A DNA stretch of 15,645 bases from Lachnospiraceae bacterium (GTDB lineage: Bacteria > Bacillota_A > Clostridia > Lachnospirales > Lachnospiraceae). Below the pieces are notes generated by a model. It saw only the letters and a list, made by a program, of their open reading frames with translations. It ran no database searches and had not been told where the DNA came from. Of this stretch, positions 6,075 through 13,927 are shown one piece after another (the stretch's first letter is position 1; every line of letters begins with the position of its first letter). Made by a program: the position numbers and the translations under genes. Location: positions 1-15,645 of the forward strand of contig QXWX01000132.1 of the NCBI GenBank assembly GCA_009911175.1, read 5' to 3'.

Positions 6075-8414
6075 ATGAGACAGGAGAACATACAGGACTG
6101 CAGCATGGAATTGCTGTATCTGTCAGATGAGGATACACATTTCCACCAGGACATAGAGATTCTGTATATTGTTGAGGGGGAAACGGCTGTAAAGGAAGGG
6201 GAGACTTATCGGCTGGGAAAGGATGACATCGCGGTGATAAATTCGAACCAGCCGCATGCGTACAGCAGCGCCCGCAATACGATTGCATTTCGGATATTGA
6301 TACCGTATCGGACATTCCGAAAATTGATCCGGGAGGAGTATTTTATTTTCTGCTGCAATTCCGTATTATATACATCCCGCGACGACAGGGATCTGCGGAT
6401 CTTGATCGAAACGCTGCTGCTTCGATATTTGAATATGGAATATGCGGATCTGAGCGAGATCGCAAGCCTTCTTTTTCAGATCATACACAAGCTGACCGCA
6501 GACTACAGGATGGACAAGGACAGCCTGAAAATCTATTTGAAGGAGCGCATGAGTGAAAAGATTGACCGGATTCTGAATTATATCAATCATTACTACTGCG
6601 AACCATTGAGCCTGACGGATGTGGCAGCGCATTTTCAGGTGTCGGAGACCTATCTTTCCCGTTATTTTAAGAAGAAAACGGGACAGAATTTTATCAATTA
6701 CCTGAATGAAGTCAGAATTGAGAACGCGGCGCTGGAGCTTCGGGGAACGGACGCATCCATTACCAACATCGCCATGGACAGCGGATTCTCGACCCCTTCC
6801 GTATTGAACCGATATTTTAAGAAAAAATATGGAATCACCCCTTCCGAATACAGAAAACAGATAGAGGAATCTGTGAAAAATGTCGCAATGAAAATCGAAA
6901 AGGTAGAAGAAGTACGAAAAAGCTTATATGACCGGATTGAAAAAAGAATACAGGATTCCGAGGTCAAAGAGGTTACGATCAATGTCCGGCGGGGATATAT
7001 ACCGTGGATGAATCCCAATAAGATCATCGATATCGGAGAAGCCTCTGTGGTATGCGAGGCGGCGATACAGGAGCATATCTTGTTTCTCAAAGAGGTCTTA
7101 AGCATCCGGTATATCCGGATCTGGAATCTGTTTTCGGAAAAATTTATGATTTCCACGGACTTTTCAGGGAGGAATTTTAACTTTGAATCGCTGGACCGGA
7201 TTTTTGACTTTTTTGTACAGAATAAAATTCCGCTTTTCCTGGATCTTGGAAAACGCAACCGAGTGATTATGGCCGGGCATGACAACGAGCTCTATTCGGT
7301 GAACATGCAGTATAATCTAAAGACGATTGAGGAATGGAAAAATCTTCTGGAGCATTTGATGAAGCATCTGGTCCGTAGATATGATAAGCATGTGCTCAGC
7401 CAGTGGATTTTTGAATTTCCCTGGAACAAGGAGCCTTATTACAGCCAGGACTACAGATATCTGGACGCCTATGAGGCGGGGTGGAGGATTGTAAAGTCGA
7501 ATCTGGGCAGCAGCAAGATTGCCGGGATTGATCCCCATGGAGGGATTGATGAAGAACAGTTTCGGGAGACGGTTCATGAGCTCTCGGTGAGGGGCATATT
7601 TCCGGAAATATTTACCATAAAAATTTTTGTGGATTCCACCCACCAGATGATGGGAGAACGGACATTTCAGTCGGGCAGCGACTATCTGTACGCAAGGCAG
7701 TTTATAGAAAAAATCCGGGGGATACTGGAAGAGGAAGGGCAGACCTATCAAATGTGCATATCGGAGTGGTCGAACAGCCTGTCCAATCGGAATATTGTGC
7801 AGGATAGCTGCGCAAGAGGGACATACATCATCAAATTTATTCTGAGCATCTGGAAAACGGCGGATATGATCGGATTCTGGCATGGTTCCGACGCGGTGGA
7901 TATTTTTTACGATTCCCGAAAGCTGATATACGGCGGAGGGGGACTTTTGACGAAGGACGGGATCAAAAAGCCTTCATTTTATGCGTTCGAGTTTTTAAAC
8001 AAGCTGGGGGGACATGTTTTGAAGATCGGCAATAATTATATCGTGACGAGGGATTCCACACAGAGGATCGTCTGCCTGTGCTTCAACCATCGGGAATACA
8101 GCTACTATTATTATATGAAGAAAGAGAATGAACATTTTAACCTGTCGAAGATCTTCCAGAGCGAAGAAAAAGAGCTGGTCGAGTTTACCGTTGAGGAATT
8201 GGATGATAACAAAGAGTACATGATTAAGGAAGAGGTGATCAACAGCAGCAGCGGGAGCATACAGAACGAGTGGCAGCTCCTCAGCAACCAGGAGGAGCTG
8301 GGGAAGGAAGAGATCCAATATCTGAAAAATATCTGCATCCCCAAAATCTATATCCGGCACGTAAGGAGCGAGGACCGGAGGATCTGCTTATTTCAAAATT
8401 TTGATGCGGTTTGA
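6075..8414 (+). CDS. AraC-family transcriptional regulator fused to a GH39-like glycoside hydrolase domain
   Basis: The 779-residue protein combines a sugar-responsive regulator with an enzyme-like domain. Residues about 10-75 form a cupin sensor (HFHQDIEILYIVEGE, later NQPHAYS). Residues about 160-262 are the two AraC helix-turn-helix motifs (LSLTDVAAHFQVSETYLSRYFKK and ITNIAMDSGFSTPSVLNRYFKKKYGITPSEYR). From about 300 to 690 the sequence resembles GH39 beta-xylosidases: RYIRIWNLFS, then W444-P454 (WIFEFPWNKEP) where GH39 normally has its WNEP acid/base motif, then SEW with E564 at the nucleophile position, followed by SNSLSNRNIVQDSCARGTY. The nucleophile is kept; the acid/base position is altered by K452 in WNKEP. 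It may act as a sugar-binding sensor. An AAGGAC site precedes the start. The final residues FQNFDAV appear to be read from neighbouring oxidoreductase DNA, so the native C-terminus is slightly shortened. Confidence 0.85.
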   Translation: MRQENIQDCSMELLYLSDEDTHFHQDIEILYIVEGETAVKEGETYRLGKDDIAVINSNQPHAYSSARNTIAFRILIPYRTFRKLIREEYFIFCCNSVLYTSRDDRDLRILIETLLLRYLNMEYADLSEIASLLFQIIHKLTADYRMDKDSLKIYLKERMSEKIDRILNYINHYYCEPLSLTDVAAHFQVSETYLSRYFKKKTGQNFINYLNEVRIENAALELRGTDASITNIAMDSGFSTPSVLNRYFKKKYGITPSEYRKQIEESVKNVAMKIEKVEEVRKSLYDRIEKRIQDSEVKEVTINVRRGYIPWMNPNKIIDIGEASVVCEAAIQEHILFLKEVLSIRYIRIWNLFSEKFMISTDFSGRNFNFESLDRIFDFFVQNKIPLFLDLGKRNRVIMAGHDNELYSVNMQYNLKTIEEWKNLLEHLMKHLVRRYDKHVLSQWIFEFPWNKEPYYSQDYRYLDAYEAGWRIVKSNLGSSKIAGIDPHGGIDEEQFRETVHELSVRGIFPEIFTIKIFVDSTHQMMGERTFQSGSDYLYARQFIEKIRGILEEEGQTYQMCISEWSNSLSNRNIVQDSCARGTYIIKFILSIWKTADMIGFWHGSDAVDIFYDSRKLIYGGGGLLTKDGIKKPSFYAFEFLNKLGGHVLKIGNNYIVTRDSTQRIVCLCFNHREYSYYYYMKKENEHFNLSKIFQSEEKELVEFTVEELDDNKEYMIKEEVINSSSGSIQNEWQLLSNQEELGKEEIQYLKNICIPKIYIRHVRSEDRRICLFQNFDAV

Positions 8415-8844
8415 CAATCATGTTACGGCGGAAGTGGAGCTTGGAACGTATTTCCTTACAGACAAGATGCATGACAAATGGTTCGAACGCCACTGGTTCA
8501 TAGGAGGCAATCAGGGGAGCGCCTATCTGGACGGATTTGCTCCGGAGGGAAAGATCGTGCGCACCGCCGGGCTCCTGAAAAATGTGGGCGGCGAGAGAAC
8601 CATGACGGCAGCAGGCCCCATGCGCTCCTTCGGCCCTCCGCCGGAGGGAAAGATCCTCACCGAGCCGGTTCCGCTGGCAGATACAACGCATAAGGGATTT
8701 TTTGAGAATTACAGAAGGGCATACTTCGGGGAAGAAGAATTTCTCGTGCAGATTCCGGAGACGAGGAGAGTGCTCGCGCTGATGGACGCAGTCAGGGAAT
8801 CCGGACAGACGGGGGAGTCGGTCAGGTTTGAATCATGTTTTTAA
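8388..8844 (+). pseudogene. Gfo/Idh/MocA-family oxidoreductase, C-terminal half only
   Basis: These enzymes are NAD(P)-dependent sugar or inositol dehydrogenases with an N-terminal Rossmann domain and a C-terminal alpha/beta substrate domain. Only the latter is present, from YFKILMRFDNHVTAEVELGTYF through WFERHWFIGGNQGSAYLDGF to a normal end (MDAVRESGQTGESVRFESCF). The nucleotide-binding GxGxxG motif and the catalytic EKP-type lysine region are missing. The frame overlaps the last codons of the AraC-GH39 gene, and a TTG or ATG at 8401-8406 lacks a ribosome binding site, so expression as a protein is unlikely. A deletion joining the regulator's 3' end to the middle of this gene explains the layout. 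The intact gene probably belonged to the same sugar-catabolism cluster. Confidence 0.8.
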
Positions 8845-8874
8845 ATTATCTCCTTATGTGGCAACAACCCTTCG

Positions 8875-8899
8875 ATGTTTTTCCTTTTCAGGAAAACAT
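8875..8899 (+). terminator. Stem-loop after the oxidoreductase remnant
   Basis: ATGTTTTTCC (8875-8884) pairs with GGAAAACAT (8891-8899) with one bulged base and a six-base loop. The stem is A/T rich and no T-tract follows, so terminator activity is doubtful. Confidence 0.3.
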
Positions 8900-8925
8900 T
8901 ACATACAAAAAATGACAGATAAATC

Positions 8926-8954
8926 TTGCGCTTTCAGTCGTCTGTCTGTATAAT
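8926..8954 (+). promoter_or_regulatory. Sigma-A promoter of the surface-protein gene
   Basis: TTGCGC (8926-8931), a 17-base spacer, and a perfect TATAAT (8949-8954). The expected start near 8961 gives an untranslated leader of about 205 bases before the surface-protein gene. Confidence 0.75.
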
Positions 8955-8960
8955 GAGCTT

Positions 8961-9165
8961 CGGCGGAGGAAATGTCGGAACCGTTTGTGATGATTTGGTG
9001 GGGCAGAACAGCATTTTCACATAGGGCATCCTATAACACATGGATCTATGGGACGGGTGTGCTTTACCCGGTAACGTATCTCCAAGGTCTATTCCATACC
9101 ACATATCCCTGCGGAACAGACGTATTTCATCCGATAAAATATAAAAGCATAAAGGAGAAAAATGA
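8961..9165 (+). other. Long 5' leader of the surface-protein gene, possible regulatory RNA
   Basis: The region between promoter and start codon is much longer than needed. It holds several short hairpins, including ATAGG-gcat-CCTAT (about 9021-9034) and CGGGT-N7-ACCCG (about 9054-9070), and ends with an AGGAG site near 9152. It does not match the riboswitch consensus patterns I can recall (cyclic-di-GMP I or II, SAM, T-box, cobalamin, glycine). A 65-codon frame (8972-9169) with a GGAGG just before its ATG overlaps the surface gene start by four bases, but its composition gives no sign of a real protein. I record the leader as unexplained. Confidence 0.4.
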
Positions 9166-12100
9166 ATGATCAACCGGAAGAAAAATGCTAAGAAAATACT
9201 GGTATTTTTCCTTATTTTTGGTCTTATCGGCGGAACGATGGACCATTTGCGGGTGACCGCGGCGGCGGGAACAGAAGAGGAAGGCTCTTCGGGGACAGAG
9301 GCCGGTACGGAAGAGGACATTTCTGCACAGACAGATTGTATCTGTACAGATTTATGTACGGCTGAAACGAAAGAACCGGATTGCGCCGCTTGCAGAGAAG
9401 ATCTGTCTGCCTGTAAAGGACAGGCTTCAGAAGTACAGCCGGGAAACAACCCGGATGAAAGCGGAAACACAGATACAGAGAACCCGGCAAAGCTTCCCGC
9501 AGACCCGGAAGCGGCCGCGGTGAAGGAGCTTCTCAATGGACTCCCGTCACTGGAGGAGCTGAAGGCTTTGGAGAAGAAGGAGCTGGACGAGGCATATGAG
9601 CAGATCCAGAAGGCATTTGATGCTTATGAGAATCTGGAAGCTGAACAGAAAGCAATGCTCCCGGGAGCGGAGGAAGAGCTGAAGGAGCTGTTGGAATATT
9701 TTACAACATTGATCATGCCGCTGGCTACGGACCAGCAGATAGAAGCTGCGTGGAATGCGATGACAACGGCAATGGTCAACTGGGACCAAGAAGTAGATTT
9801 ATCTGCGTATAACCTTAATAGCAATGACTGGGGGAAAATCTGGCCGGATGTGGCGCAGGATAATCCGGATCTGTTTTATGTACTGGATGGGACTTATTAT
9901 ACATCGCCTGACGGGATCGTTCAGAAGTGTACATTCACATATAACTCGCAGTATAATCAAAATAGCGTCGCAGAATATAGAGCTGCGATCAACAATGTAT
10001 TTTCCGAAGTTATTGGAAATAATATGACTGATGAGCAGAAGGCGACCGCGCTGCATGACTATCTGGTGCAGCATATGGTATATGACCAGAATGCAAACAA
10101 CAATCTGGGAATTGAAAAGAGAAATGCATACGAAGCTCTGGTAAATGGCATCGGAGTCTGCCAGGGGTATACTCTTGCATACGCCGCCCTGCTGAAAGAA
10201 GCAGGGATCGAGGTGGATTATTGCAAGAGCCAGTCTATGAATCATATTTGGAATTATGTAAAACTGAACGGCAGCTGGTATCATGCGGATCTTACATATG
10301 ATGACGCAACTGCCGCCAGCCAGACAGGGGAGACAGGTTATGTAAAGCATGAGTATTTCCTGCTCAGCGATAGTGCCATGAGGAGTAAAGCGCATAACTG
10401 GGATTCAAATAGCATTACATGTGCGGACACAAGTTATGATAATTCCTGGCATAAGACTGCGCCCATAACGGAATCTGCGATTTATGCGGTGAATGGAAAT
10501 TCATATTATCTCAAGGGTGAGATAGTGGCTGGCGCGCCAAATACGATATATAGCGGCGCGTCACTGATGAAAAGAGACGCGAATGGAAATGAGACACAGG
10601 TTGCAAAACTTGATATCGAAAATGTGGGAAATGGATGGCCCATGTATTCTATGAGCTTTTCCAGACTTTCCTGTTCCAAAGGAGTGCTTTACTTTAATGT
10701 AGGAAATTCGGTCTATTCCTTTAACCCGGCAGCAGACACGGTACCGGTGAAAATTTACCAGTATGAGGATCAGAGTAACCGAATCGTGACAGGTCTTCTG
10801 GCAAACAGCGAGAGGATGACTCTGGAGATATATAATCCCAATACCGGTAAGATTGAGGATAAGATCGTTGTGTCTATGACAGGCATGGAAGAGCAGAAGG
10901 ATTTTGCATTTCCAGTAAAAACAAAGACGGTGACTTACGGAGACGCGGATTTTACCATGACAGCCAAAGGGGCAGCGGAAGGTTCGTCAGTCAGCTACAG
11001 CAGTTCGGATCCTTCGGTGGCATCGGTTGATACGAGGACGGGTCTGGTCCAGATTCAGAAAGCAGGCAGCGCAGTGATTACGGCTACGGCTTCGGCAGTA
11101 GGGAACTATGAGGAAGTAAGCAGTTCCTATCAGCTTACGGTTTCGCCAAAGGCGCTGGCATGGGATGTGAGTGCTCTGGAAGCGGCGGACCGGCTGGATC
11201 AGATCAAGGACCGGGAGGCGACCCTTTTCGGTGAATTGAAGCTGGAAGGCATTTTGGAAAAGGATGCGAAGCTTGTCCTGTTTGACTGTCCGGCAGAAAA
11301 ATTGTCCGGTGTCTATGAGACAGCGGCAGAAGGCAGCCAGAAGGTGGCCCTGTCCTGGAAAAACTCTCAGGATGAAGCGGTCCTTGAGGGAAATGGAAAA
11401 GAAAATTATACTATGCCTGGGGCACTGCCGGAGATCATGGGGCGGATCAGCGCGGTCCAGGAGATTCCCCAGGAGCCTGCGGACGGAAATGAATTTAAGA
11501 TCGAAGTGGAAAGCGGTATTTCCAAGGTGCCGGATGCCTTCCGGAATCAGGGGCATTTGAATACGCCGGGCAAGATTGAAACGGAGATGAAGCTGAAGAT
11601 CCAGGAGAAGGATAGTTTAATTGCAGAGTCGGATCTGGTGATCTATGATGTGGAGCTTCTGGTCAATCTCAACGGAGCAGGCTGGGAAAAGGTGACGAAG
11701 GAGAATTTCCCGGCTGACGGCCTGTCAGTCACCCTGCCTTATCCGTCCGGTACGGGCAGAGAGACACATCACTTTACGGCGGCTCATATGTTTACCGAGG
11801 ATATGAATGGGTTTAAGGCAGGAGATGTGGAATATCCGGAAGTGGCTAATACGAATAGCGGGATCACCTTTAAGGTAAATGGACTTTCACCGATTGCTGT
11901 AGGCTGGAAGGATGTGAAGGACGATTCTGCAGGGGGCGGCGGAAATGACGGCGGAAACGGAAGTGGAAGTAATGGCGGAAGTGGAAGCAATGGCGGAAGT
12001 GGAAGCAATGGCGGAAACGGAAGCAGCGGCGGAAGCGGAAACGGAAGCAGCGGCGGAAGTGGAAACGGAAGCAGCGGCGGAAGCGGAAGTGGAAGCAGCG

Positions 12101-12282
12101 GCGGAGTCAGCAATGGAAGCGGCAACGGCGGCAACGGCAACGGCAGCGCGCCGAACATTTCCGGTACTCAGGCGAACAGCCCTGTGACCGGCGACAATTT
12201 GCCGATCATGCTGTATGTACTTCTGGCGGCAGCGGCATTCGCTGTAATGACCATAACTTATGTAAGAAAAAAGAAGAATTGA
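9166..12282 (+). CDS. Sortase-anchored surface protein with transglutaminase-like and Ig-like domains
   Basis: This is a 1038-residue exported protein. Residues 1-34 are a signal peptide (RKKNAKK, a hydrophobic core, cleavage near VTAAA). A cysteine cluster follows (C58, C60, C64, C73, C76, C83), then an acidic region and helices (about 125-180). The transglutaminase-like core spans about 285-385, with C332 in GVCQGYT, H360 in NHIWNYV and D375 in HADLTYDD as the probable Cys-His-Asp triad. Such domains may act as cysteine proteases, cross-linkers or amidases; the substrate cannot be told. Residues about 584-664 form a bacterial Ig-like domain (YSSSDPSVASVDTRTGLVQI). A Gly/Ser/Asn stalk (about 921-995) leads to a sortase signal: SPVTGD at 1005-1010, a hydrophobic helix and RKKKN. 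The start is set by AGGAG about 10 bases upstream. Own promoter and terminator make it a single-gene unit. Confidence 0.88.
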   Translation: MINRKKNAKKILVFFLIFGLIGGTMDHLRVTAAAGTEEEGSSGTEAGTEEDISAQTDCICTDLCTAETKEPDCAACREDLSACKGQASEVQPGNNPDESGNTDTENPAKLPADPEAAAVKELLNGLPSLEELKALEKKELDEAYEQIQKAFDAYENLEAEQKAMLPGAEEELKELLEYFTTLIMPLATDQQIEAAWNAMTTAMVNWDQEVDLSAYNLNSNDWGKIWPDVAQDNPDLFYVLDGTYYTSPDGIVQKCTFTYNSQYNQNSVAEYRAAINNVFSEVIGNNMTDEQKATALHDYLVQHMVYDQNANNNLGIEKRNAYEALVNGIGVCQGYTLAYAALLKEAGIEVDYCKSQSMNHIWNYVKLNGSWYHADLTYDDATAASQTGETGYVKHEYFLLSDSAMRSKAHNWDSNSITCADTSYDNSWHKTAPITESAIYAVNGNSYYLKGEIVAGAPNTIYSGASLMKRDANGNETQVAKLDIENVGNGWPMYSMSFSRLSCSKGVLYFNVGNSVYSFNPAADTVPVKIYQYEDQSNRIVTGLLANSERMTLEIYNPNTGKIEDKIVVSMTGMEEQKDFAFPVKTKTVTYGDADFTMTAKGAAEGSSVSYSSSDPSVASVDTRTGLVQIQKAGSAVITATASAVGNYEEVSSSYQLTVSPKALAWDVSALEAADRLDQIKDREATLFGELKLEGILEKDAKLVLFDCPAEKLSGVYETAAEGSQKVALSWKNSQDEAVLEGNGKENYTMPGALPEIMGRISAVQEIPQEPADGNEFKIEVESGISKVPDAFRNQGHLNTPGKIETEMKLKIQEKDSLIAESDLVIYDVELLVNLNGAGWEKVTKENFPADGLSVTLPYPSGTGRETHHFTAAHMFTEDMNGFKAGDVEYPEVANTNSGITFKVNGLSPIAVGWKDVKDDSAGGGGNDGGNGSGSNGGSGSNGGSGSNGGNGSSGGSGNGSSGGSGNGSSGGSGSGSSGGVSNGSGNGGNGNGSAPNISGTQANSPVTGDNLPIMLYVLLAAAAFAVMTITYVRKKKN
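11935..12150 (+). repeat. Gly/Ser/Asn-coding tandem repeats (wall-spanning stalk)
   Basis: Degenerate units built from GGCGGAAGTGGAAGCAAT and 6-bp variants repeat about a dozen times and encode GGSGSN/GGNGSS-like sequence between the folded part and the sortase signal. Such low-complexity stalks span the cell wall, and the repeat could vary in length by slippage. Units keep multiples of three bases, so changes would not shift the frame. Confidence 0.85.
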
Positions 12283-12318
12283 TATCGATAGAGTTTTGAA
12301 ACGATAATAGAAAAGAAG

Positions 12319-12349
12319 GCGGAGAATGTATAGGATTCTCCGCTTTTTT
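12319..12349 (+). terminator. Rho-independent terminator of the surface-protein gene
   Basis: A perfect 9-bp stem, GCGGAGAAT (12319-12327) with ATTCTCCGC (12335-12343), a seven-base loop and six T residues. It lies 36 bases after the stop codon. The remaining bases up to 12415 show nothing recognisable. Confidence 0.92.
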
Positions 12350-12415
12350 CAATACCAACATATGCGCTAGTACAGCCTTTTTGCATGGGCCGGCGGACAT
12401 TCGTAACCTGCTTCC

Positions 12416-12823
12416 CTACAAACGCCCTTCCATCAGATCCTCTAATGTGATCCCATAAAAAAAATCATGAACCAGCGTATCGTACTTTTTCCATAATGGC
12501 AAAGTAATACAGCCTTCGCTCCGGGGACAGGCTTCCGCGTTCGGCATCAGGCAGGCAACCGGGGCAAGAGGGCCTTCCGTCAGTTCTATGATCTCACCCA
12601 CGGTATATTCTCCGGGGGAGCGGGTCAGCCTGTAGCCGCCGCCCTTTCCGCGGAGTCCCTTCAAAATATTTCCCTTTACGAGTATTTTTAAAATGATCTC
12701 CAGATATTTTTCGGAGATTTCCTGCCGTTTCGCGATTTCCTTTAGCGGAATATAATCCTCTTCCCGGTGCTGTGCAAGATCGACCATGACCCGGAGCGCA
12801 TAGCGTGCTTTCGTTGAGATCAT
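12416..12823 (-). CDS. Rrf2-family transcriptional regulator with three conserved cysteines (CymR/IscR-like)
   Basis: The 135-residue protein begins MISTKARYALRVMVDLA, the standard Rrf2 start, followed by the winged helix (IPLKEIAKRQEISEKYLEIILKIL) and the wing GLRGKGGGYRL. C91, C99 and C105 (C-x7-C-x5-C) lie where Fe-S members of the family (IscR, NsrR) carry their cluster cysteines; classic CymR lacks them. Divergence from cysteine synthase suggests control of sulfur or cysteine metabolism, as CymR does, possibly sensed through an Fe-S cluster or through a CysK partner. A GGAGG site nine bases before the start supports it. The promoter of this gene and that of cysK lie back to back with a palindrome between them, so it may regulate both. 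The sensing mode is inference. Confidence 0.87.
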   Translation of the reverse strand: MISTKARYALRVMVDLAQHREEDYIPLKEIAKRQEISEKYLEIILKILVKGNILKGLRGKGGGYRLTRSPGEYTVGEIIELTEGPLAPVACLMPNAEACPRSEGCITLPLWKKYDTLVHDFFYGITLEDLMEGRL

Positions 12824-12851
12824 AGAAATTATACCTCCAATCTTTTCCTAA

Positions 12852-12880
12852 ATTATAGAGCCAATTGGAAAATAATTCAA
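12852..12880 (-). promoter_or_regulatory. Sigma-A promoter of the Rrf2 regulator
   Basis: On the minus strand TTGAAT (12875-12880), a 17-base spacer, and a perfect TATAAT (12852-12857). The spacer contains the perfect palindrome CCAATTGG (12861-12868), which could be a second protein-binding site. Confidence 0.75.
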
Positions 12881-12893
12881 TAAAAACATATAA

Positions 12894-12912
12894 ACCTATT
12901 GACATAGTAGGT
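12894..12912. promoter_or_regulatory. Candidate Rrf2 operator over the cysK -35 box
   Basis: ACCTA and TAGGT arms flank nine bases that contain the entire -35 box of the cysK promoter. A dimer bound here would block RNA polymerase. The location between the divergent Rrf2 and cysK genes makes the neighbouring regulator the natural candidate. Confidence 0.5.
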
Positions 12913-12927
12913 AAATAGTAGTAATAT
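12899..12927 (+). promoter_or_regulatory. Sigma-A promoter of cysK
   Basis: A perfect TTGACA (12899-12904), a 17-base spacer, and TAATAT (12922-12927). The predicted start is near 12934, giving a leader of about 55 bases. Confidence 0.8.
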
Positions 12928-12989
12928 TCATTCAATGATCCATAGAGGAAAAATAAGAAAATCCTTCAGGACCAGGAAAGGAGAGTAAA

Positions 12990-13919
12990 ATGGCAGCTTA
13001 TTACAAAGGTACACTCGGACTGATCGGCAATACTCCGCTGGTTGAGGTCGTGAATATGGAAAAGGAGCTTGGATTGAGGGCAACGGTCCTGGTGAAGCTG
13101 GAATATCTGAATCCGGCGGGAAGTGTAAAGGACAGGATCGCGAAGGCGATGCTGGAGGACGCGGAGGACAAAGGGCTGTTGAAAAAAGGATCTGTCATCA
13201 TCGAGCCAACATCAGGAAATACAGGCATTGGCCTGGCAGCAATCGGGGCTGCGAAGGGCTATCGGGTGATCCTTACCATGCCCGAGACCATGAGCATAGA
13301 ACGGAGAAATATTTTAAAGGCGTATGGCGCAGAGCTTGTATTGACGGACGGCGCGAAAGGGATGAAAGGAGCCATTGAAAAGGCAGAGGAGCTTGCGGGA
13401 GAGATTTCGGGTAGCTTTCTTCCCGGGCAGTTCATAAATCCGGCGAATCCGGCAGCCCACAAAGCGGCGACAGGGCCGGAGATCTGGAGGGATACGGACG
13501 GAAAGGTGGATATTTTCATTGCAGGGGTAGGAACCGGCGGTACGGTTACAGGGGTCGGTGAGTACCTGAAGGAGAAAAATCCGGATATCAGAGTTGTGGC
13601 GCTGGAGCCGGCAGATTCCCCTGTATTGTCGGAAGGGAAAGCCGGGGCGCATAAGATCCAGGGGATCGGCGCGGGATTTATACCGGAAGTATTGAATACT
13701 TCCGTATACGATGAGGTGTTCAGGGCTAAAAATGAAGATGCCTTTGCCGCGGCAAAGCTGCTTGCGAAAAAAGAGGGCATCCTGGTCGGGATTTCTTCCG
13801 GCGCCGCGCTGCATGGAGCCATCGAACTGGCAAAGCGGCCGGAGAATGAGGGCAAGGTGATCGTGACGCTGCTGCCGGATTCCGGGGACAGATATTATTC
13901 AACACCACTGTTTTCGTGA
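12990..13919 (+). CDS. cysK: Cysteine synthase (O-acetylserine sulfhydrylase), CysK type
   Basis: This PLP-dependent enzyme makes L-cysteine from O-acetylserine and sulfide in the cytoplasm. The 309-residue length is standard. K47 in NPAGSVKDR is the Schiff-base lysine; PTSGNTG (73-79) is the substrate-binding loop; GTGGT (181-185) binds the PLP phosphate; S298 in PDSGDRY contacts the pyridine nitrogen. The order and spacing match the CysK/CysM fold, and the absence of an added regulatory domain argues against cystathionine beta-synthase. An AGGAGAG site precedes the start by about eight bases. The gene has a consensus promoter with a palindrome over its -35 box and is divergent from an Rrf2 regulator, so control by cysteine or Fe-S status is likely. 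The sulfhydrylase downstream has its own promoter. Confidence 0.95.
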   Translation: MAAYYKGTLGLIGNTPLVEVVNMEKELGLRATVLVKLEYLNPAGSVKDRIAKAMLEDAEDKGLLKKGSVIIEPTSGNTGIGLAAIGAAKGYRVILTMPETMSIERRNILKAYGAELVLTDGAKGMKGAIEKAEELAGEISGSFLPGQFINPANPAAHKAATGPEIWRDTDGKVDIFIAGVGTGGTVTGVGEYLKEKNPDIRVVALEPADSPVLSEGKAGAHKIQGIGAGFIPEVLNTSVYDEVFRAKNEDAFAAAKLLAKKEGILVGISSGAALHGAIELAKRPENEGKVIVTLLPDSGDRYYSTPLFS

Positions 13920-13927
13920 GAAATTTG

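Noticed and set aside
9031..9095. Resemblance to a purine riboswitch core (TATAAC, a CTATGG segment, TTTACC, then GGTCTAT).
   Set aside because: The flanking arms that should form P1 do not pair beyond three bases and no proper P3 can be drawn. The gene is a surface protein, not purine metabolism.
8972..9169. 65-codon frame with GGAGG just before its ATG and a 4-base overlap with the surface-protein gene.
   Set aside because: Spacing of the Shine-Dalgarno is too short, the composition is not protein-like, and the frame lies in a hairpin-rich leader.
11784..12187. Long open frames rich in Pro/Leu (minus strand) and Glu/Ala (plus strand, other frame).
   Set aside because: They are shadows of the Gly/Ser/Asn repeat of the surface protein; repeats keep several frames open.
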